64,000 nucleotides of DNA from Streptomyces sp. NBC_00683 (GTDB taxonomy: Bacteria > Actinomycetota > Actinomycetes > Streptomycetales > Streptomycetaceae). A program made the translations under genes and the position numbers. The notes under the pieces are model-generated. The model searched no databases. It saw only the letters and a program-made list of their open reading frames with translations, and was not told where the DNA came from. This document shows, in pieces, positions 53,111 through 62,064 of this stretch. Numbering within the stretch: position 1 is the stretch's first letter; the number at the start of each line of letters is the position of its first letter. The DNA is taken from the NCBI RefSeq assembly GCF_036226745.1, contig NZ_CP109013.1, positions 2,790,001 through 2,854,000 on the forward strand, read 5' to 3'.

Positions 53111-54313
53111 CTACTTGCCCGGAACGCGGATGATCAACGCATCACCCTGACCGCCGCCGCCGCACAGTGCGGCCGCTCCGGTGCCGCCGCCGCGCCGCTT
53201 CAGCTCCAGCGCCAGGTGCAGCACCACGCGGGCGCCGGACATGCCGATCGGGTGGCCGAGGGCGATGGCGCCGCCGTTCACGTTGACCTTGTCGGGGGTG
53301 ACGCCGAGGTCCTTCATCGACTGGACCGCGACGGCCGCGAAGGCCTCGTTGATCTCGATGAGGTCGAGGTCCTCGACGCCGATGCCCTCCTTCTTCACGG
53401 CGTGCCGGATCGCGTTGGACGGCTGCGACTGGAGCGAGTTGTCCGGGCCCGCCACATTGCCGTGGGCGCCGATCTCGGCGATCCAGTCCAGGCCCAGCTC
53501 CTCGGCCTTGGCCTTGCTCATGACGACGACCGCGGCGGCGCCGTCGGAGATCTGCGAGGAGGTACCCGCGGTGATCGTGCCGTCCTTGGCGAACGCGGGG
53601 CGCAGCTTGCCGAGCGACTCGGCGGTCGTCTCGGGGCGGATGCCCTCGTCCTTGGAGAAGAGGACCGGGTCGCCCTTGCGCTGCGGGATCTCCACCGGGG
53701 TGATCTCGGCCTCGAAGATGCCGTTCTTCTGGGCGGCCGCGGCACGCTGGTGGGACAGGGCGCCGATCTCGTCCTGGGCCGCACGGTCCAGTCCGAGGCG
53801 GGTGTTGTGCTTCTCGGTGGACTCACCCATCGGGATGTTCTCGTAGGCGTCGGTCAGACCGTCGTACGCCATCGAGTCGAGCATCTCGATCGCGCCGTAC
53901 TTGTAGCCCTCGCGGGACTTCGGCAGCAGGTGCGGGGCGTTGGTCATCGACTCCTGGCCGCCGGCCACGACGACGTCGAACTCACCGGCACGGATCAGCT
54001 GGTCGGCGAGCGCGATCGCGTCGAGCCCGGACAGGCACACCTTGTTGATGGTGAGCGCGGGAACGTTCATCGGGATTCCGGCCTTGACCGCTGCCTGGCG
54101 CGCCGGGATCTGCCCTGCCCCGGCCTGGAGCACCTGGCCCATGATCACATACTCGACCTGGTCGCCGCCGATGCCGGCCCGGTCGAGGGCGGCCTTGATG
54201 GCGACGCCTCCGAGGTCGGCTCCGGAGAAGGTCTTCAGCGAGCCGAGGAGACGGCCCATGGGCGTACGGGCGCCCGCGACGATCACTGAGGTGGTACCGG
54301 TCGTTCCTGACAT
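53111..54313 (-). CDS. Acetyl-CoA C-acetyltransferase (thiolase)
   Basis: A 400-residue thiolase II type enzyme, condensing or cleaving acetoacetyl-CoA. The nucleophile is C93 ([12 protein letters not shown]), with [22 protein letters not shown] (catalytic His) and [11 protein letters not shown] (second Cys). First gene of an operon with meaB, and divergent from the methylmalonyl-CoA epimerase gene. The three together suggest coordinated acyl-CoA/propionate metabolism. Confidence 0.94.
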   Translation of the reverse strand: MSGTTGTTSVIVAGARTPMGRLLGSLKTFSGADLGGVAIKAALDRAGIGGDQVEYVIMGQVLQAGAGQIPARQAAVKAGIPMNVPALTINKVCLSGLDAIALADQLIRAGEFDVVVAGGQESMTNAPHLLPKSREGYKYGAIEMLDSMAYDGLTDAYENIPMGESTEKHNTRLGLDRAAQDEIGALSHQRAAAAQKNGIFEAEITPVEIPQRKGDPVLFSKDEGIRPETTAESLGKLRPAFAKDGTITAGTSSQISDGAAAVVVMSKAKAEELGLDWIAEIGAHGNVAGPDNSLQSQPSNAIRHAVKKEGIGVEDLDLIEINEAFAAVAVQSMKDLGVTPDKVNVNGGAIALGHPIGMSGARVVLHLALELKRRGGGTGAAALCGGGGQGDALIIRVPGK

Positions 54314-54447
54314 GAGGCGCAGCCCCTTGGATTGATTGTGAACGAGGGTTTACCTGAATGTACTGAGCGGTACCCCGCCCGTCATCCGGCAGCGGGTGTG
54401 ATCGCGCGCACGTTGCGTAACCATCCCCGGAGCGCTGCACTGGTTCC

Positions 54448-54876
54448 ATGCTGACGCGAATCGACCACATCGGAATCGCCTGTTTCGACCTCGACAAGAC
54501 GGTGGAGTTCTACCGCGCGACCTACGGGTTCGAGGTGCACCACTCCGAGGTCAACGAGGAGCAGGGTGTCCGCGAGGCCATGCTCAAGATCAACGACACC
54601 TCGGACGGCGGGGCTTCGTACCTCCAGCTGCTGGAGCCGACCCGTGAGGACTCGGCCGTGGGCAAGTGGCTGGCAAAGAATGGGGAGGGTGTCCACCACA
54701 TCGCGTTCGGGACCGCGAACGTGGACGAGGACGCCGCGGACATCCGTGAGAAGGGCGTCCGGGTGCTGTACGACGAGCCCAGGACCGGGTCGATGGGGTC
54801 CCGGATCACCTTCCTGCACCCCAAGGACTGCCACGGTGTGCTGACGGAACTGGTCACTGCCCGGGCAGAGCACTGA
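54448..54876 (+). CDS. mce: Methylmalonyl-CoA epimerase
   Basis: A 142-residue VOC-superfamily enzyme interconverting (2R)- and (2S)-methylmalonyl-CoA. The metal ligands are visible in the IDHIGIACFDLDKTVEFY (H7), GVHHIAFG and C-terminal segments (HGVLTEL); the length is normal. It supplies methylmalonyl-CoA of the right configuration to mutase or polyketide synthases. It is divergent from the thiolase-meaB operon. Confidence 0.94.
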   Translation: MLTRIDHIGIACFDLDKTVEFYRATYGFEVHHSEVNEEQGVREAMLKINDTSDGGASYLQLLEPTREDSAVGKWLAKNGEGVHHIAFGTANVDEDAADIREKGVRVLYDEPRTGSMGSRITFLHPKDCHGVLTELVTARAEH

Positions 54877-55062
54877 CCTGACCGATACCCGGCCCGGTAG
54901 AGTGGGCGGTTCCGGGCCGGGGCCGGGCCGGGGCCGCGCCGCGTCCTCGCCGTTGATCTGTCACCATTCCCCGGGGGACCGTTCGCCGGCGAGCGGTTCT
55001 CGTATGGAGTTGCGACCAGGGTTGGGGTCCCTCCTGCTCAGTGGGGCATCCCCTGCTCGAAC

Positions 55063-55102
55063 GAAGTTGAGAGCTCGGGGAAGAAGTTGAGAGCTCGGGG
55101 AA
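55063..55102 (+). repeat. Exact 20-bp tandem duplication in the scy leader
   Basis: GAAGTTGAGAGCTCGGGGAA occurs twice head to tail, ending 15 bp before the scy start. The second copy runs into the AAGGA-type ribosome-binding region. Confidence 0.85.
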
Positions 55103-55117
55103 GGATGGGACCGCGCA

Positions 55118-58100
55118 GTGCGGGGCTACGAAAGCCAGCAGAGCCACCGAGCTGACGACGACCATCTCTCGCGGTTCGAAGCCGAGATGGACCGGCTGAA
55201 GACCGACCGGGAGAAGGCCGTCCAGCACGCCGAGGACCTCGGTTACCAGGTCGAGGTCTTGCGTGCCAAGCTGCACGAGGCCCGGCGCAATCTCGCGACC
55301 CGTCCCGCGCACGACAACGCGGACATCGGCTACCAGGCCGAACAGCTGCTCCGTAATGCCCAGATCCAGGCCGACCAGCTGCGCACCGACGCCGAGCGCG
55401 AGCTGCGCGACGCCAGGGCCCAGACCCAGCGGATCCTGCAGGAGCACGCGGAGCACCAGGCCCGCCTGCAGGCCGAATTGCACACCGAAGCGGTACAGCG
55501 GCGCCAGCGGCTCGACCAGGAGCTGGCGGAGCGCCGCCAGACCGTCGAGTCCCACGTCAACGAGAACGTCGCCTGGGCCGAGCAGCTGCGGGCCCGCACC
55601 GAGTCCCAGGCCCGCAGGCTCCTGGAGGAGTCGCGCGCCGAGGCCGAGCAGTCGCTGGCCGCGGCCCGCAGCGAGGCGGCCCGGCTCGCGGAGGAGACCC
55701 GCCAGCGCGTCGGCTCCGAGGCCGAGTCGGCCCGCGCCGAGGCCGAGGCCACGCTGCTGCGGGCCCGCCGGGACGCCGAGCGGCTGCTCAACGCCGCCTC
55801 CACGCAGGCCCAGGAAGCCACCAGTCACGCCGAGCAGTTGCGCTCGTCGGCCACCGTCGAGACCGGCCAGACCCGGCAGCAGACCGCCGAGCTGAACCGC
55901 GCCGCCGAGCAGCGCATGCAGGAGGCCGAGACCCGGCTGCGCGAGGCCCGGCTGGAGGCCGAGAAGGTCGTCGCCGAGGCGAAGGAGGCCGCGGTCAAGC
56001 GGCTGGCCGGCGCCGAGTCGCAGAACGAGCAGCGCACCCGTACGGCCAAGTCCGAGATCGCACGGCTGGTCGGCGAGGCGACGAAGAACGCCGAGACGCT
56101 CAAGGAAGAGGCCGAGCAGGCGCTCGCCGACGCCCGCGCGCAGGCCGAGCGGCTGGTCGCCGAGGCCGGCGAGAAGGCCCGCACGGTCGCCGCCGAGGAC
56201 GCCGCGGCCCAGCTCGCCAAGGCGGCCCGCTCCGCCGAGGAGATCCTGACCAAGGCCTCCGACGACGCCAAGTCCACCACCAAGGCGGCCGGCGAGGAAG
56301 CCGAGCGGATCCGCCGCGAGGCGGAGTCCGAGGCGGAGCGGCTCCGCGGCGACGCGGCCGAGCAGGCCGACCAGCTCAAGGGCGCGGCCAAGGACGACAC
56401 CAAGGAGTACCGGGCCAAGACGGTCGAACTGCAGGAGGAGGCGCGCAGGCTGCGCGGCGAGGCCGAGCAGCTGCGCTCCGAGGCGGTCGCCGAGGGCGAG
56501 CGGATCCGCGGCGAGGCGCGCCGCGAGGCCGTCCAGCAGATCGAGGAGGGTGCCCGCACCGCCGAGGAGCTGCTGACCAAGGCGAGGTCGGACGCCGACG
56601 AGCTGCGTACCTCCGCGAACGCGGAGAGCGAGCGCGTCAGGACCGAGGCGGTCGAGCGCGCCGCCACACTGCGCAAGCAGGCCGAGGAAGCGCTGGAGCG
56701 CAGCCGTACCGAGACGGAGAAGCTGCGCGCCGAGGCCGAGGAGCAGGCCGCTTCCCTGACGGCCGCTGCCGAGGAGGCCGCGGAGGGCCTTCGCGCGGAG
56801 ACCGAGCGCGCCATAGAGGCCCGCAAGGACGACGCCGCCGAAGAGCTGACCCGTCTGCACACGGAGGCCGAGACCCGGGTCACCGCGGCCGAGCAGGCGC
56901 TGAGCGAGGCCCGTACGGAGGCGGAGCGGATCCGCCGCGAGACGAGCGAGGAGTCCGAGCGGCTGCGCGCGGAGGCCGCCGAGCGGCTGCGCACGCTCCA
57001 GGAGCAGGCCGCGACCGAGGCCGACCGGCTGCGGGACGAGGCCGCCGCCGAGGCCGCCCAGTCCCGCGCCGAGGGCGAGTCCGTCGCCGTACGGCTGCGC
57101 ACCGAGGCCGCCACCGAGGCGGAGCGGCTCAGGACCGAGGCACAGGAGAGCGCCGACCGGGTGCGCTCCGAGGCCGCCGCCGCCGCCGAGCGCGTGGGCA
57201 CGGAGGCCGCCGAGGCCCTCGCCGCCGCCCAGGAGGAGGCGAACCGGCGCCGCCGCGAGGCCGAGGAGACGCTCGGGGCCGCGCGCGCCGAGGCGGAGCA
57301 GGAGCGCGAGCGGGCCCGCGAGCAGAGCGAGGAGCTGCTGGCCTCCGCCCGCAAGCGGGTCGAGGAGGCGCAGGCCGAGGCCCAGCGTCTGGTCGAGGAG
57401 GCGGACGCCCGGGCGACCGAGATGGTCTCCGCGGCCGAGCAGACCGCCCAGCAGGTGCGGGACTCCGTCACCGGGCTCCAGGAGCAGGCCGAGCAGGAGA
57501 TCGCCGGGCTGCGGTCCGCCGCGGAGCACTCCGCGGATCGTACGAGGACCGAGGCCCAGGAGGAGGCGGACCGGGTACGCGCCGACGCCTACGCCGAGCG
57601 CGAGCGGGCCACCGAGGACGCCAACCGGATCCGCCAGGTCGCTCACGAGGAGTCGGAGGCCGCGAAGTCGCTGGCCGAGCGGACCGTCTCCGAGGCGATC
57701 ACCGAGTCGGAGAAGCTGCGCTCGGACACCGCGGAGTACAGCCAGCGGGTCCGTACCGAGGCATCCGACGCGCTCGCCTCGGCGGAACAGGACGCCTCGC
57801 GCGCCCGCGCCGAGTCCCGCGAGGACGCCAACCGGATCCGTTCCGAGGCGGCGGCCCAGGCCGACCGGCTCATCGGTGAGGCGACGAGCGAGAGCGAGCA
57901 CGTCCGTACCGAGGCCGCGGAGCAGTCGGAGCGCCTCCTCGGCGAGGCGACCGACGAGGCGGAGCGGCTGCGTGCGGAGGCCGCGCAGACCGTGGGTTCG
58001 GCGCAGGATCACGCGGCCCGTACCCGCGAGGAGTCGGAGCGGGTGCGCGCCGACGCGGAGTCCGCGGCCGAGCAGATGCGCGCGGAGGCCCGCCAGGAGG

Positions 58101-58912
58101 CGGACCGGATGCTGGACGAGGCACGGGACGCCGCGGCGAAGCGCCGCACCGAGGCGGCCGAACAGGCCGACCAGCTCGTCAACAAGGCCCAGGAGGAGGC
58201 GCTGCGCGCCGCCACCGAGGCCGAGGGACAGGCCGACAGGATGGTCGGGGCCGCGCGCAACGAGGCCGTGCGGATCACCTCGGAGGCGACGGTCGAGGGC
58301 AACTCCCTGGTGGAGCGGGCCCGTACCGACGCGGACGAGCTGCTGGTCGGCGCCCGCCGGGACGCGACCGCGACGCGGGAGCGGGCGGAGGAGCTCAGGG
58401 CCCGGCTCGAGAGCGAGATCGAGGAGCTGCACCAGCGCGCCCGCCGGGAGACGTCCGAGCAGATGAAGACGGCCGGCGAGCGCGTCGACAAGCTGATGAA
58501 GGCGGCGCAGGAGCAGCGCGCGGAGGCCGAGGCGAAGGCCAAGGAGCTGCTGTCGGACGCGAATTCGGAGGCGAGCAAGGTGCGTATCGCAGCCGTGAAG
58601 CGTGCCGAGTCGCTCCTGAAGGAAGCCGAGCTCAAGAAGGCCGGGCTGACCCGCGAGGCCGAGAAGCTGCGCGCCGACGCCGAGGTGGAAGCCAAGCAGA
58701 TGGTGGACGAGGGCCGTCGCGAGCTGGATCTGCTCGTCCGCAGACGCGAGGACATCAATACGGAAATTTCCCGTGTCCAGGACGTGCTCGAGGCGTTGGA
58801 GTCTTTCGAGGCTCCGGGCGGGACCGGCAAGGCGGCGGGCGGCAACGCCGCGGGCGTCAAGGCGGGCGCCGCCGCAGGTACACGAGCGGGTGGCAAGGCC
58901 TCGGACGGGTGA
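55118..58912 (+). CDS. scy: Scy, giant coiled-coil polarity scaffold
   Basis: A 1264-residue, almost fully alpha-helical protein from a GTG start. Its N-terminus (RGYESQQSHRADDDHLSRFEAEMDRLKTDREKAVQHAEDLGYQVEVL-like, DivIVA-type) matches Streptomyces Scy. From about residue 110 to 1215 it is a continuous coiled coil of Glu/Ala/Arg-rich units such as EAERLRTEA, with no Pro or aromatic clusters. The C-terminus is a short Gly/Ala-rich tail. Scy organises the hyphal tip and sets branching sites together with DivIVA and FilP. The S. coelicolor protein is slightly longer as I recall (about 1326), so repeat number probably differs. filP follows 184 bp later. Confidence 0.92.
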   Translation: MRGYESQQSHRADDDHLSRFEAEMDRLKTDREKAVQHAEDLGYQVEVLRAKLHEARRNLATRPAHDNADIGYQAEQLLRNAQIQADQLRTDAERELRDARAQTQRILQEHAEHQARLQAELHTEAVQRRQRLDQELAERRQTVESHVNENVAWAEQLRARTESQARRLLEESRAEAEQSLAAARSEAARLAEETRQRVGSEAESARAEAEATLLRARRDAERLLNAASTQAQEATSHAEQLRSSATVETGQTRQQTAELNRAAEQRMQEAETRLREARLEAEKVVAEAKEAAVKRLAGAESQNEQRTRTAKSEIARLVGEATKNAETLKEEAEQALADARAQAERLVAEAGEKARTVAAEDAAAQLAKAARSAEEILTKASDDAKSTTKAAGEEAERIRREAESEAERLRGDAAEQADQLKGAAKDDTKEYRAKTVELQEEARRLRGEAEQLRSEAVAEGERIRGEARREAVQQIEEGARTAEELLTKARSDADELRTSANAESERVRTEAVERAATLRKQAEEALERSRTETEKLRAEAEEQAASLTAAAEEAAEGLRAETERAIEARKDDAAEELTRLHTEAETRVTAAEQALSEARTEAERIRRETSEESERLRAEAAERLRTLQEQAATEADRLRDEAAAEAAQSRAEGESVAVRLRTEAATEAERLRTEAQESADRVRSEAAAAAERVGTEAAEALAAAQEEANRRRREAEETLGAARAEAEQERERAREQSEELLASARKRVEEAQAEAQRLVEEADARATEMVSAAEQTAQQVRDSVTGLQEQAEQEIAGLRSAAEHSADRTRTEAQEEADRVRADAYAERERATEDANRIRQVAHEESEAAKSLAERTVSEAITESEKLRSDTAEYSQRVRTEASDALASAEQDASRARAESREDANRIRSEAAAQADRLIGEATSESEHVRTEAAEQSERLLGEATDEAERLRAEAAQTVGSAQDHAARTREESERVRADAESAAEQMRAEARQEADRMLDEARDAAAKRRTEAAEQADQLVNKAQEEALRAATEAEGQADRMVGAARNEAVRITSEATVEGNSLVERARTDADELLVGARRDATATRERAEELRARLESEIEELHQRARRETSEQMKTAGERVDKLMKAAQEQRAEAEAKAKELLSDANSEASKVRIAAVKRAESLLKEAELKKAGLTREAEKLRADAEVEAKQMVDEGRRELDLLVRRREDINTEISRVQDVLEALESFEAPGGTGKAAGGNAAGVKAGAAAGTRAGGKASDG

Positions 58913-59029
58913 CCTGTCCGCCGCATCGCGCACTTCGGCATGAACATTCAAACGTTCGGGTGGCAAGAGCTCCCGAGGTCAGCCACTCAAAAGGGGTGTC
59001 ATTCTCCATACCAAAGCGGCATCTTCACG

Positions 59030-59056
59030 TTGACACGCCGCCCAGGCCCCTAGGAT
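59030..59056 (+). promoter_or_regulatory. Promoter candidate for filP
   Basis: TTGACA and TAGGAT are separated by 15 bp, slightly short of the usual spacing, about 40 nt before the ATG. AGGAA serves as ribosome-binding site. Confidence 0.55.
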
Positions 59057-59096
59057 TCCCTCTAACACCTCACCGGTCTCATTCGACAGGAACCCC

Positions 59097-60035
59097 ATGA
59101 GCGACCCTTCCTCCCCCTTCGGCTTCGAGCTCGTGCGACGTGGATACGACCGCGGTCAGGTGGACGACCGCATTACCAAACTCGTCGCCGACCGTGACAG
59201 TGCTCTCGCCCGCATCACCTCTCTGGAAAAGCGCATCGAGGAGCTTCACCTCGAGACGCAGAACGCCCAGGCCCAGGTCAACGAGGCCGAGCCGTCGTAC
59301 GCCGGTCTCGGCGCCCGCGTCGAGAAGATCCTCCGCCTCGCCGAGGAGGAGGCGAAGGACCTGCGTGAGGAGGCCCGTCGCGCGGCCGAGCAGCACCGCG
59401 AGCTGGCCGAGTCGGCCGCCCAGCAGGTGCGCAACGACGCGGAGTCGTTCGCGGCCGAGCGCAAGTCGAAGGCCGAGGACGAGGGCGTTCGCATCGTCGA
59501 GAAGGCCAAGGGCGAAGCGAGCACGCTGCGCACCGACGCCCAGAAGGACGCCCAGCAGAAGCGCGAGGAGGCGGACGCCCTCTTCGAGGAGACCCGCGCC
59601 AAGGCCGCCCAGGCCGCCGCGGACTTCGAGACGAACCTCGCCAAGCGCCGCGAGCAGTCGGAGCGCGACCTCGCGTCCCGTCAGGCGAAGGCCGAGAAGC
59701 GTCTGGCCGAGATCGAGCACCGCGCCGAGCAGCTCCGCCTCGAGGCCGAGAAGCTCCGCACGGACGCCGAGCGCCGGGCCCGCCAGACGGTGGAGACCGC
59801 GCAGCGCCAGGCCGAGGACATCGTCGCCGACGCGAACGCGAAGGCCGACCGGATCCGCAGCGAGTCCGAGCGCGAGCTGGCGGCGCTCACCAACCGCCGC
59901 GACTCGATCAACGCTCAGCTGACCAACGTCCGCGAGATGCTGGCGACGCTGACCGGTGCCGCCGTGGCCGCCGCGGGCTCCCCCGCGGACGAGGAGCCCG
60001 CCTCCCGAGGCGTCCCGGCCCAGCAGACCCGCTGA
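59097..60035 (+). CDS. filP: FilP, intermediate-filament-like coiled-coil protein
   Basis: A 312-residue coiled-coil protein close in length to S. coelicolor FilP (about 310). A short head with the DivIVA-like motif (FGFELVRRGYDRGQVDDRI) leads into a long rod of Glu/Ala/Arg heptads, interrupted near residues 58-70 (EAEPSYAGLGARVEKIL). An Ala/Gly tail follows. FilP forms filaments that give hyphae rigidity and interacts with Scy and DivIVA. A consensus-like promoter and its own terminator make it an independent unit. Confidence 0.93.
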   Translation: MSDPSSPFGFELVRRGYDRGQVDDRITKLVADRDSALARITSLEKRIEELHLETQNAQAQVNEAEPSYAGLGARVEKILRLAEEEAKDLREEARRAAEQHRELAESAAQQVRNDAESFAAERKSKAEDEGVRIVEKAKGEASTLRTDAQKDAQQKREEADALFEETRAKAAQAAADFETNLAKRREQSERDLASRQAKAEKRLAEIEHRAEQLRLEAEKLRTDAERRARQTVETAQRQAEDIVADANAKADRIRSESERELAALTNRRDSINAQLTNVREMLATLTGAAVAAAGSPADEEPASRGVPAQQTR

Positions 60036-60062
60036 CCCGTCTGTACATCAGCTGTACCCCTT

Positions 60063-60101
60063 GCGCGCCCGGTTCCGCCTTTGTGGTGGCGCCGGGCGCG
60101 C
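60063..60101 (+). terminator. Terminator after filP
   Basis: GCGCGCCCGG/CCGGGCGCGC with an inner CCGCC/GGTGG pairing, 28 nt after the stop codon. Confidence 0.75.
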
Positions 60102-60109
60102 GGGCGTTC

Positions 60110-60115
60110 TAGCGT
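60110..60115 (+). promoter_or_regulatory. -10 box, leaderless candidate (ABC ATPase 1)
   Basis: TAGCGT lies 6 nt before the ATG at 60122, with no ribosome-binding site. Confidence 0.45.
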
Positions 60116-60121
60116 GAACGC

Positions 60122-61129
60122 ATGATCGAGCTCGACGGCCTCACCAAGCGCTTCGGCAACAAGGTTGCCGTCGACCATTTGTCATGCCAGGTCAGACCAG
60201 GAATGGTGACGGGGTTCCTCGGCCCGAACGGGGCGGGCAAGTCCACCACCATGCGCATGATGCTCGACCTCGACAATCCGACCAGCGGTTCCGTGCGCAT
60301 CGACGGCAAGCACTACCGCGAGCTGCAGGAGCCGCTGAAGCACATCGGGGCACTGCTTGACGCCAAGTCGATGCACGGCGGGCGCAGCGCGTACAACAAT
60401 CTCCTCTGTCTCGCACAGAGCAATCGCATCCCCACGAGCCGGGTCTCCCACGTGCTCGACACTGTCGGCCTCAGCGCGGTGGCGAACAAGAAGTCCAAGG
60501 GTTTCTCCCTCGGTATGGGCCAGCGGCTGGGAATCGCGGCGGCGCTGCTCGGTGATCCCGAGATCCTGATGTTCGACGAACCGGTCAACGGTCTGGACCC
60601 CGAGGGAATTCACTGGATCCGTAATCTGATGAAGGCCCTCGCCTCGGAAGGCCGGACGATCTTCGTTTCCTCCCATCTGATGAGCGAAATGGCTCTCACC
60701 GCGGATCACTTGATCGTGATCGGCCAGGGCAGGCTGCTCGCCGACACCTCCATGGCCGACTTCATCCATGAGAACTCCCGCAGTTATGTGCGGATGCGTT
60801 CCCCGGAGCAGGAGAGGCTGCGCGACGCGCTGCACGCCGAGGGCATCGTGGCGGTCGAGTCGGGCAACGGCACGCTGGAGATCGACGGCGCCACCACGGA
60901 GAAGCTCGGCGAGTTCGCCGCCCGGCACGGGTTCGTCCTGCACGAGCTCAGCTCCCAGCGGGCGTCGCTGGAGGAGGCCTTCATGCAGATGACGGCGGGC
61001 TCCGTGGAGTACCACGCACATTCCGACCGGGACGAGGAGCAGCCCCCGCCCGTGGGCCCGCACTGGGGCGACCAGTGGAACCAGCAGCCCGGCAGCGTTG
61101 CTCCCGGCGACGAAGCGAAGGGGGTGTGA
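60122..61129 (+). CDS. ABC transporter ATP-binding protein 1
   Basis: A 335-residue ATPase. Walker A GPNGAGKST, signature SLGMGQ, Walker B LMFDEPVNGLDPEG and the H-loop SSHLM are intact. A C-terminal regulatory extension (about 225-335) ends in a Gln/Pro/Gly-rich tail. It belongs to the CcmA/DrrA-like group that pairs with ABC-2 permeases. It is about 70 percent similar by eye to ATPase 2, 2 kb away. The GTG of the permease overlaps its stop. Confidence 0.92.
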   Translation: MIELDGLTKRFGNKVAVDHLSCQVRPGMVTGFLGPNGAGKSTTMRMMLDLDNPTSGSVRIDGKHYRELQEPLKHIGALLDAKSMHGGRSAYNNLLCLAQSNRIPTSRVSHVLDTVGLSAVANKKSKGFSLGMGQRLGIAAALLGDPEILMFDEPVNGLDPEGIHWIRNLMKALASEGRTIFVSSHLMSEMALTADHLIVIGQGRLLADTSMADFIHENSRSYVRMRSPEQERLRDALHAEGIVAVESGNGTLEIDGATTEKLGEFAARHGFVLHELSSQRASLEEAFMQMTAGSVEYHAHSDRDEEQPPPVGPHWGDQWNQQPGSVAPGDEAKGV

Positions 61130-61914
61130 CGGCGATGGCATCGGTGCCCGCGGTCCTCAACTCCGAATGGACCAAGATCCGTACGGTCTCCTCGACCACC
61201 TGGACCCTGATCTCCGCGTTCGCCGTCACCGTCGCGATGGGGGCGGCGCTCAGCGCGTTGCTGAACGCCCAGTTCGACGACCTGTCCGATGCGGAGCGCG
61301 CCACGTTCGACCCGACGTTCGTCGGTTTCTCCGGGATGATCCTCGGCCAGCTCGCGATGGTCGTCTTCGGTGTCCTGGTGGTCGGCACCGAGTACAGCTC
61401 CGGCATGATCCGCACCTCGCTCGCGGCCGTACCGCAGCGGGGCTCGTTCCTGTTCAGCAAGATCGCGGTGGCCGGCCTCCTGGCCCTGGTGGTCGGCCTC
61501 GCCACCAGTTTCGTGACCTTCTTCCTGAGCCAGGCCCTGCTGGGCGACCACCGTACGGAGATCGGCGCGGACAACGTGCTGCGCGCGGTCTTCGGCGGCG
61601 GGCTCTACATGGGCCTGATCGCGATCTTCTCCATGGGCGTGGCCACGATGCTGCGCAGTTCGATGCTCTCGCTCGGCATCCTGATGCCCTTCTTCTTCCT
61701 CGTCTCGCAGATCCTGTCGGCGGTCCCGGGTGCCAAGAGCGTGGCCCGCTACTTCCCCGACCAGGCCGGATCCAAGATCATGCAGGTGGTTCCGGACGCC
61801 ATGAACAGCGATCCGGCACCGTACGGGCCGTGGGGCGGGCTCGGCATCATGGCCCTGTGGGTGGTGGCGGCGGTGGCCGGCGGCTACCTCGTGCTCAAGC
61901 ACCGGGACGCGTAG
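61126..61914 (+). CDS. ABC-2 type permease 1
   Basis: A 262-residue permease from a GTG overlapping the ATPase stop (GTGA); an ATG at 61135 is an alternative. The N-terminal SEWTKIRTVSSTTWTL motif is typical of Streptomyces ABC-2 permeases, followed by six hydrophobic segments. The substrate is unknown. A small hairpin follows the stop. Confidence 0.9.
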   Translation: MTAMASVPAVLNSEWTKIRTVSSTTWTLISAFAVTVAMGAALSALLNAQFDDLSDAERATFDPTFVGFSGMILGQLAMVVFGVLVVGTEYSSGMIRTSLAAVPQRGSFLFSKIAVAGLLALVVGLATSFVTFFLSQALLGDHRTEIGADNVLRAVFGGGLYMGLIAIFSMGVATMLRSSMLSLGILMPFFFLVSQILSAVPGAKSVARYFPDQAGSKIMQVVPDAMNSDPAPYGPWGGLGIMALWVVAAVAGGYLVLKHRDA

Positions 61915-61917
61915 GCC

Positions 61918-61934
61918 CGGGGCCGTCGGCCCCG
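61918..61934 (+). terminator. Hairpin after permease 1
   Basis: CGGGGCC/GGCCCCG with a 3-nt loop lies directly after the stop codon, suggesting that the second ABC pair has its own promoter in 61935-62064. Confidence 0.55.
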
Positions 61935-62064
61935 CGAAGATCCGATGTTCCGCACAACGACTTGGCCGGAACCGTCACGGCCTGGTTATCCTCCTAACTC
62001 TTACGGGGGCGTGCGGCCGGGTGGCCTGGGCCCCGACCGACAGATAAGTCGATGGGGCTGGAGA

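Noticed and set aside
55063..55102. CRISPR-like repeat
   Set aside because: There are only two adjacent copies without spacers, and no cas genes or further repeats in the window.
57900..58400. Repeat region suggestive of a mobile or satellite element
   Set aside because: The repetition follows the coiled-coil codons of scy and does not extend beyond the gene.
54854..58966. Very long open frame antisense to scy (over 1300 codons)
   Set aside because: It is a shadow caused by extreme third-position GC and the repeat structure of scy. The Leu/Gly/Arg-rich translation has no domain, and the sense strand matches a known protein.
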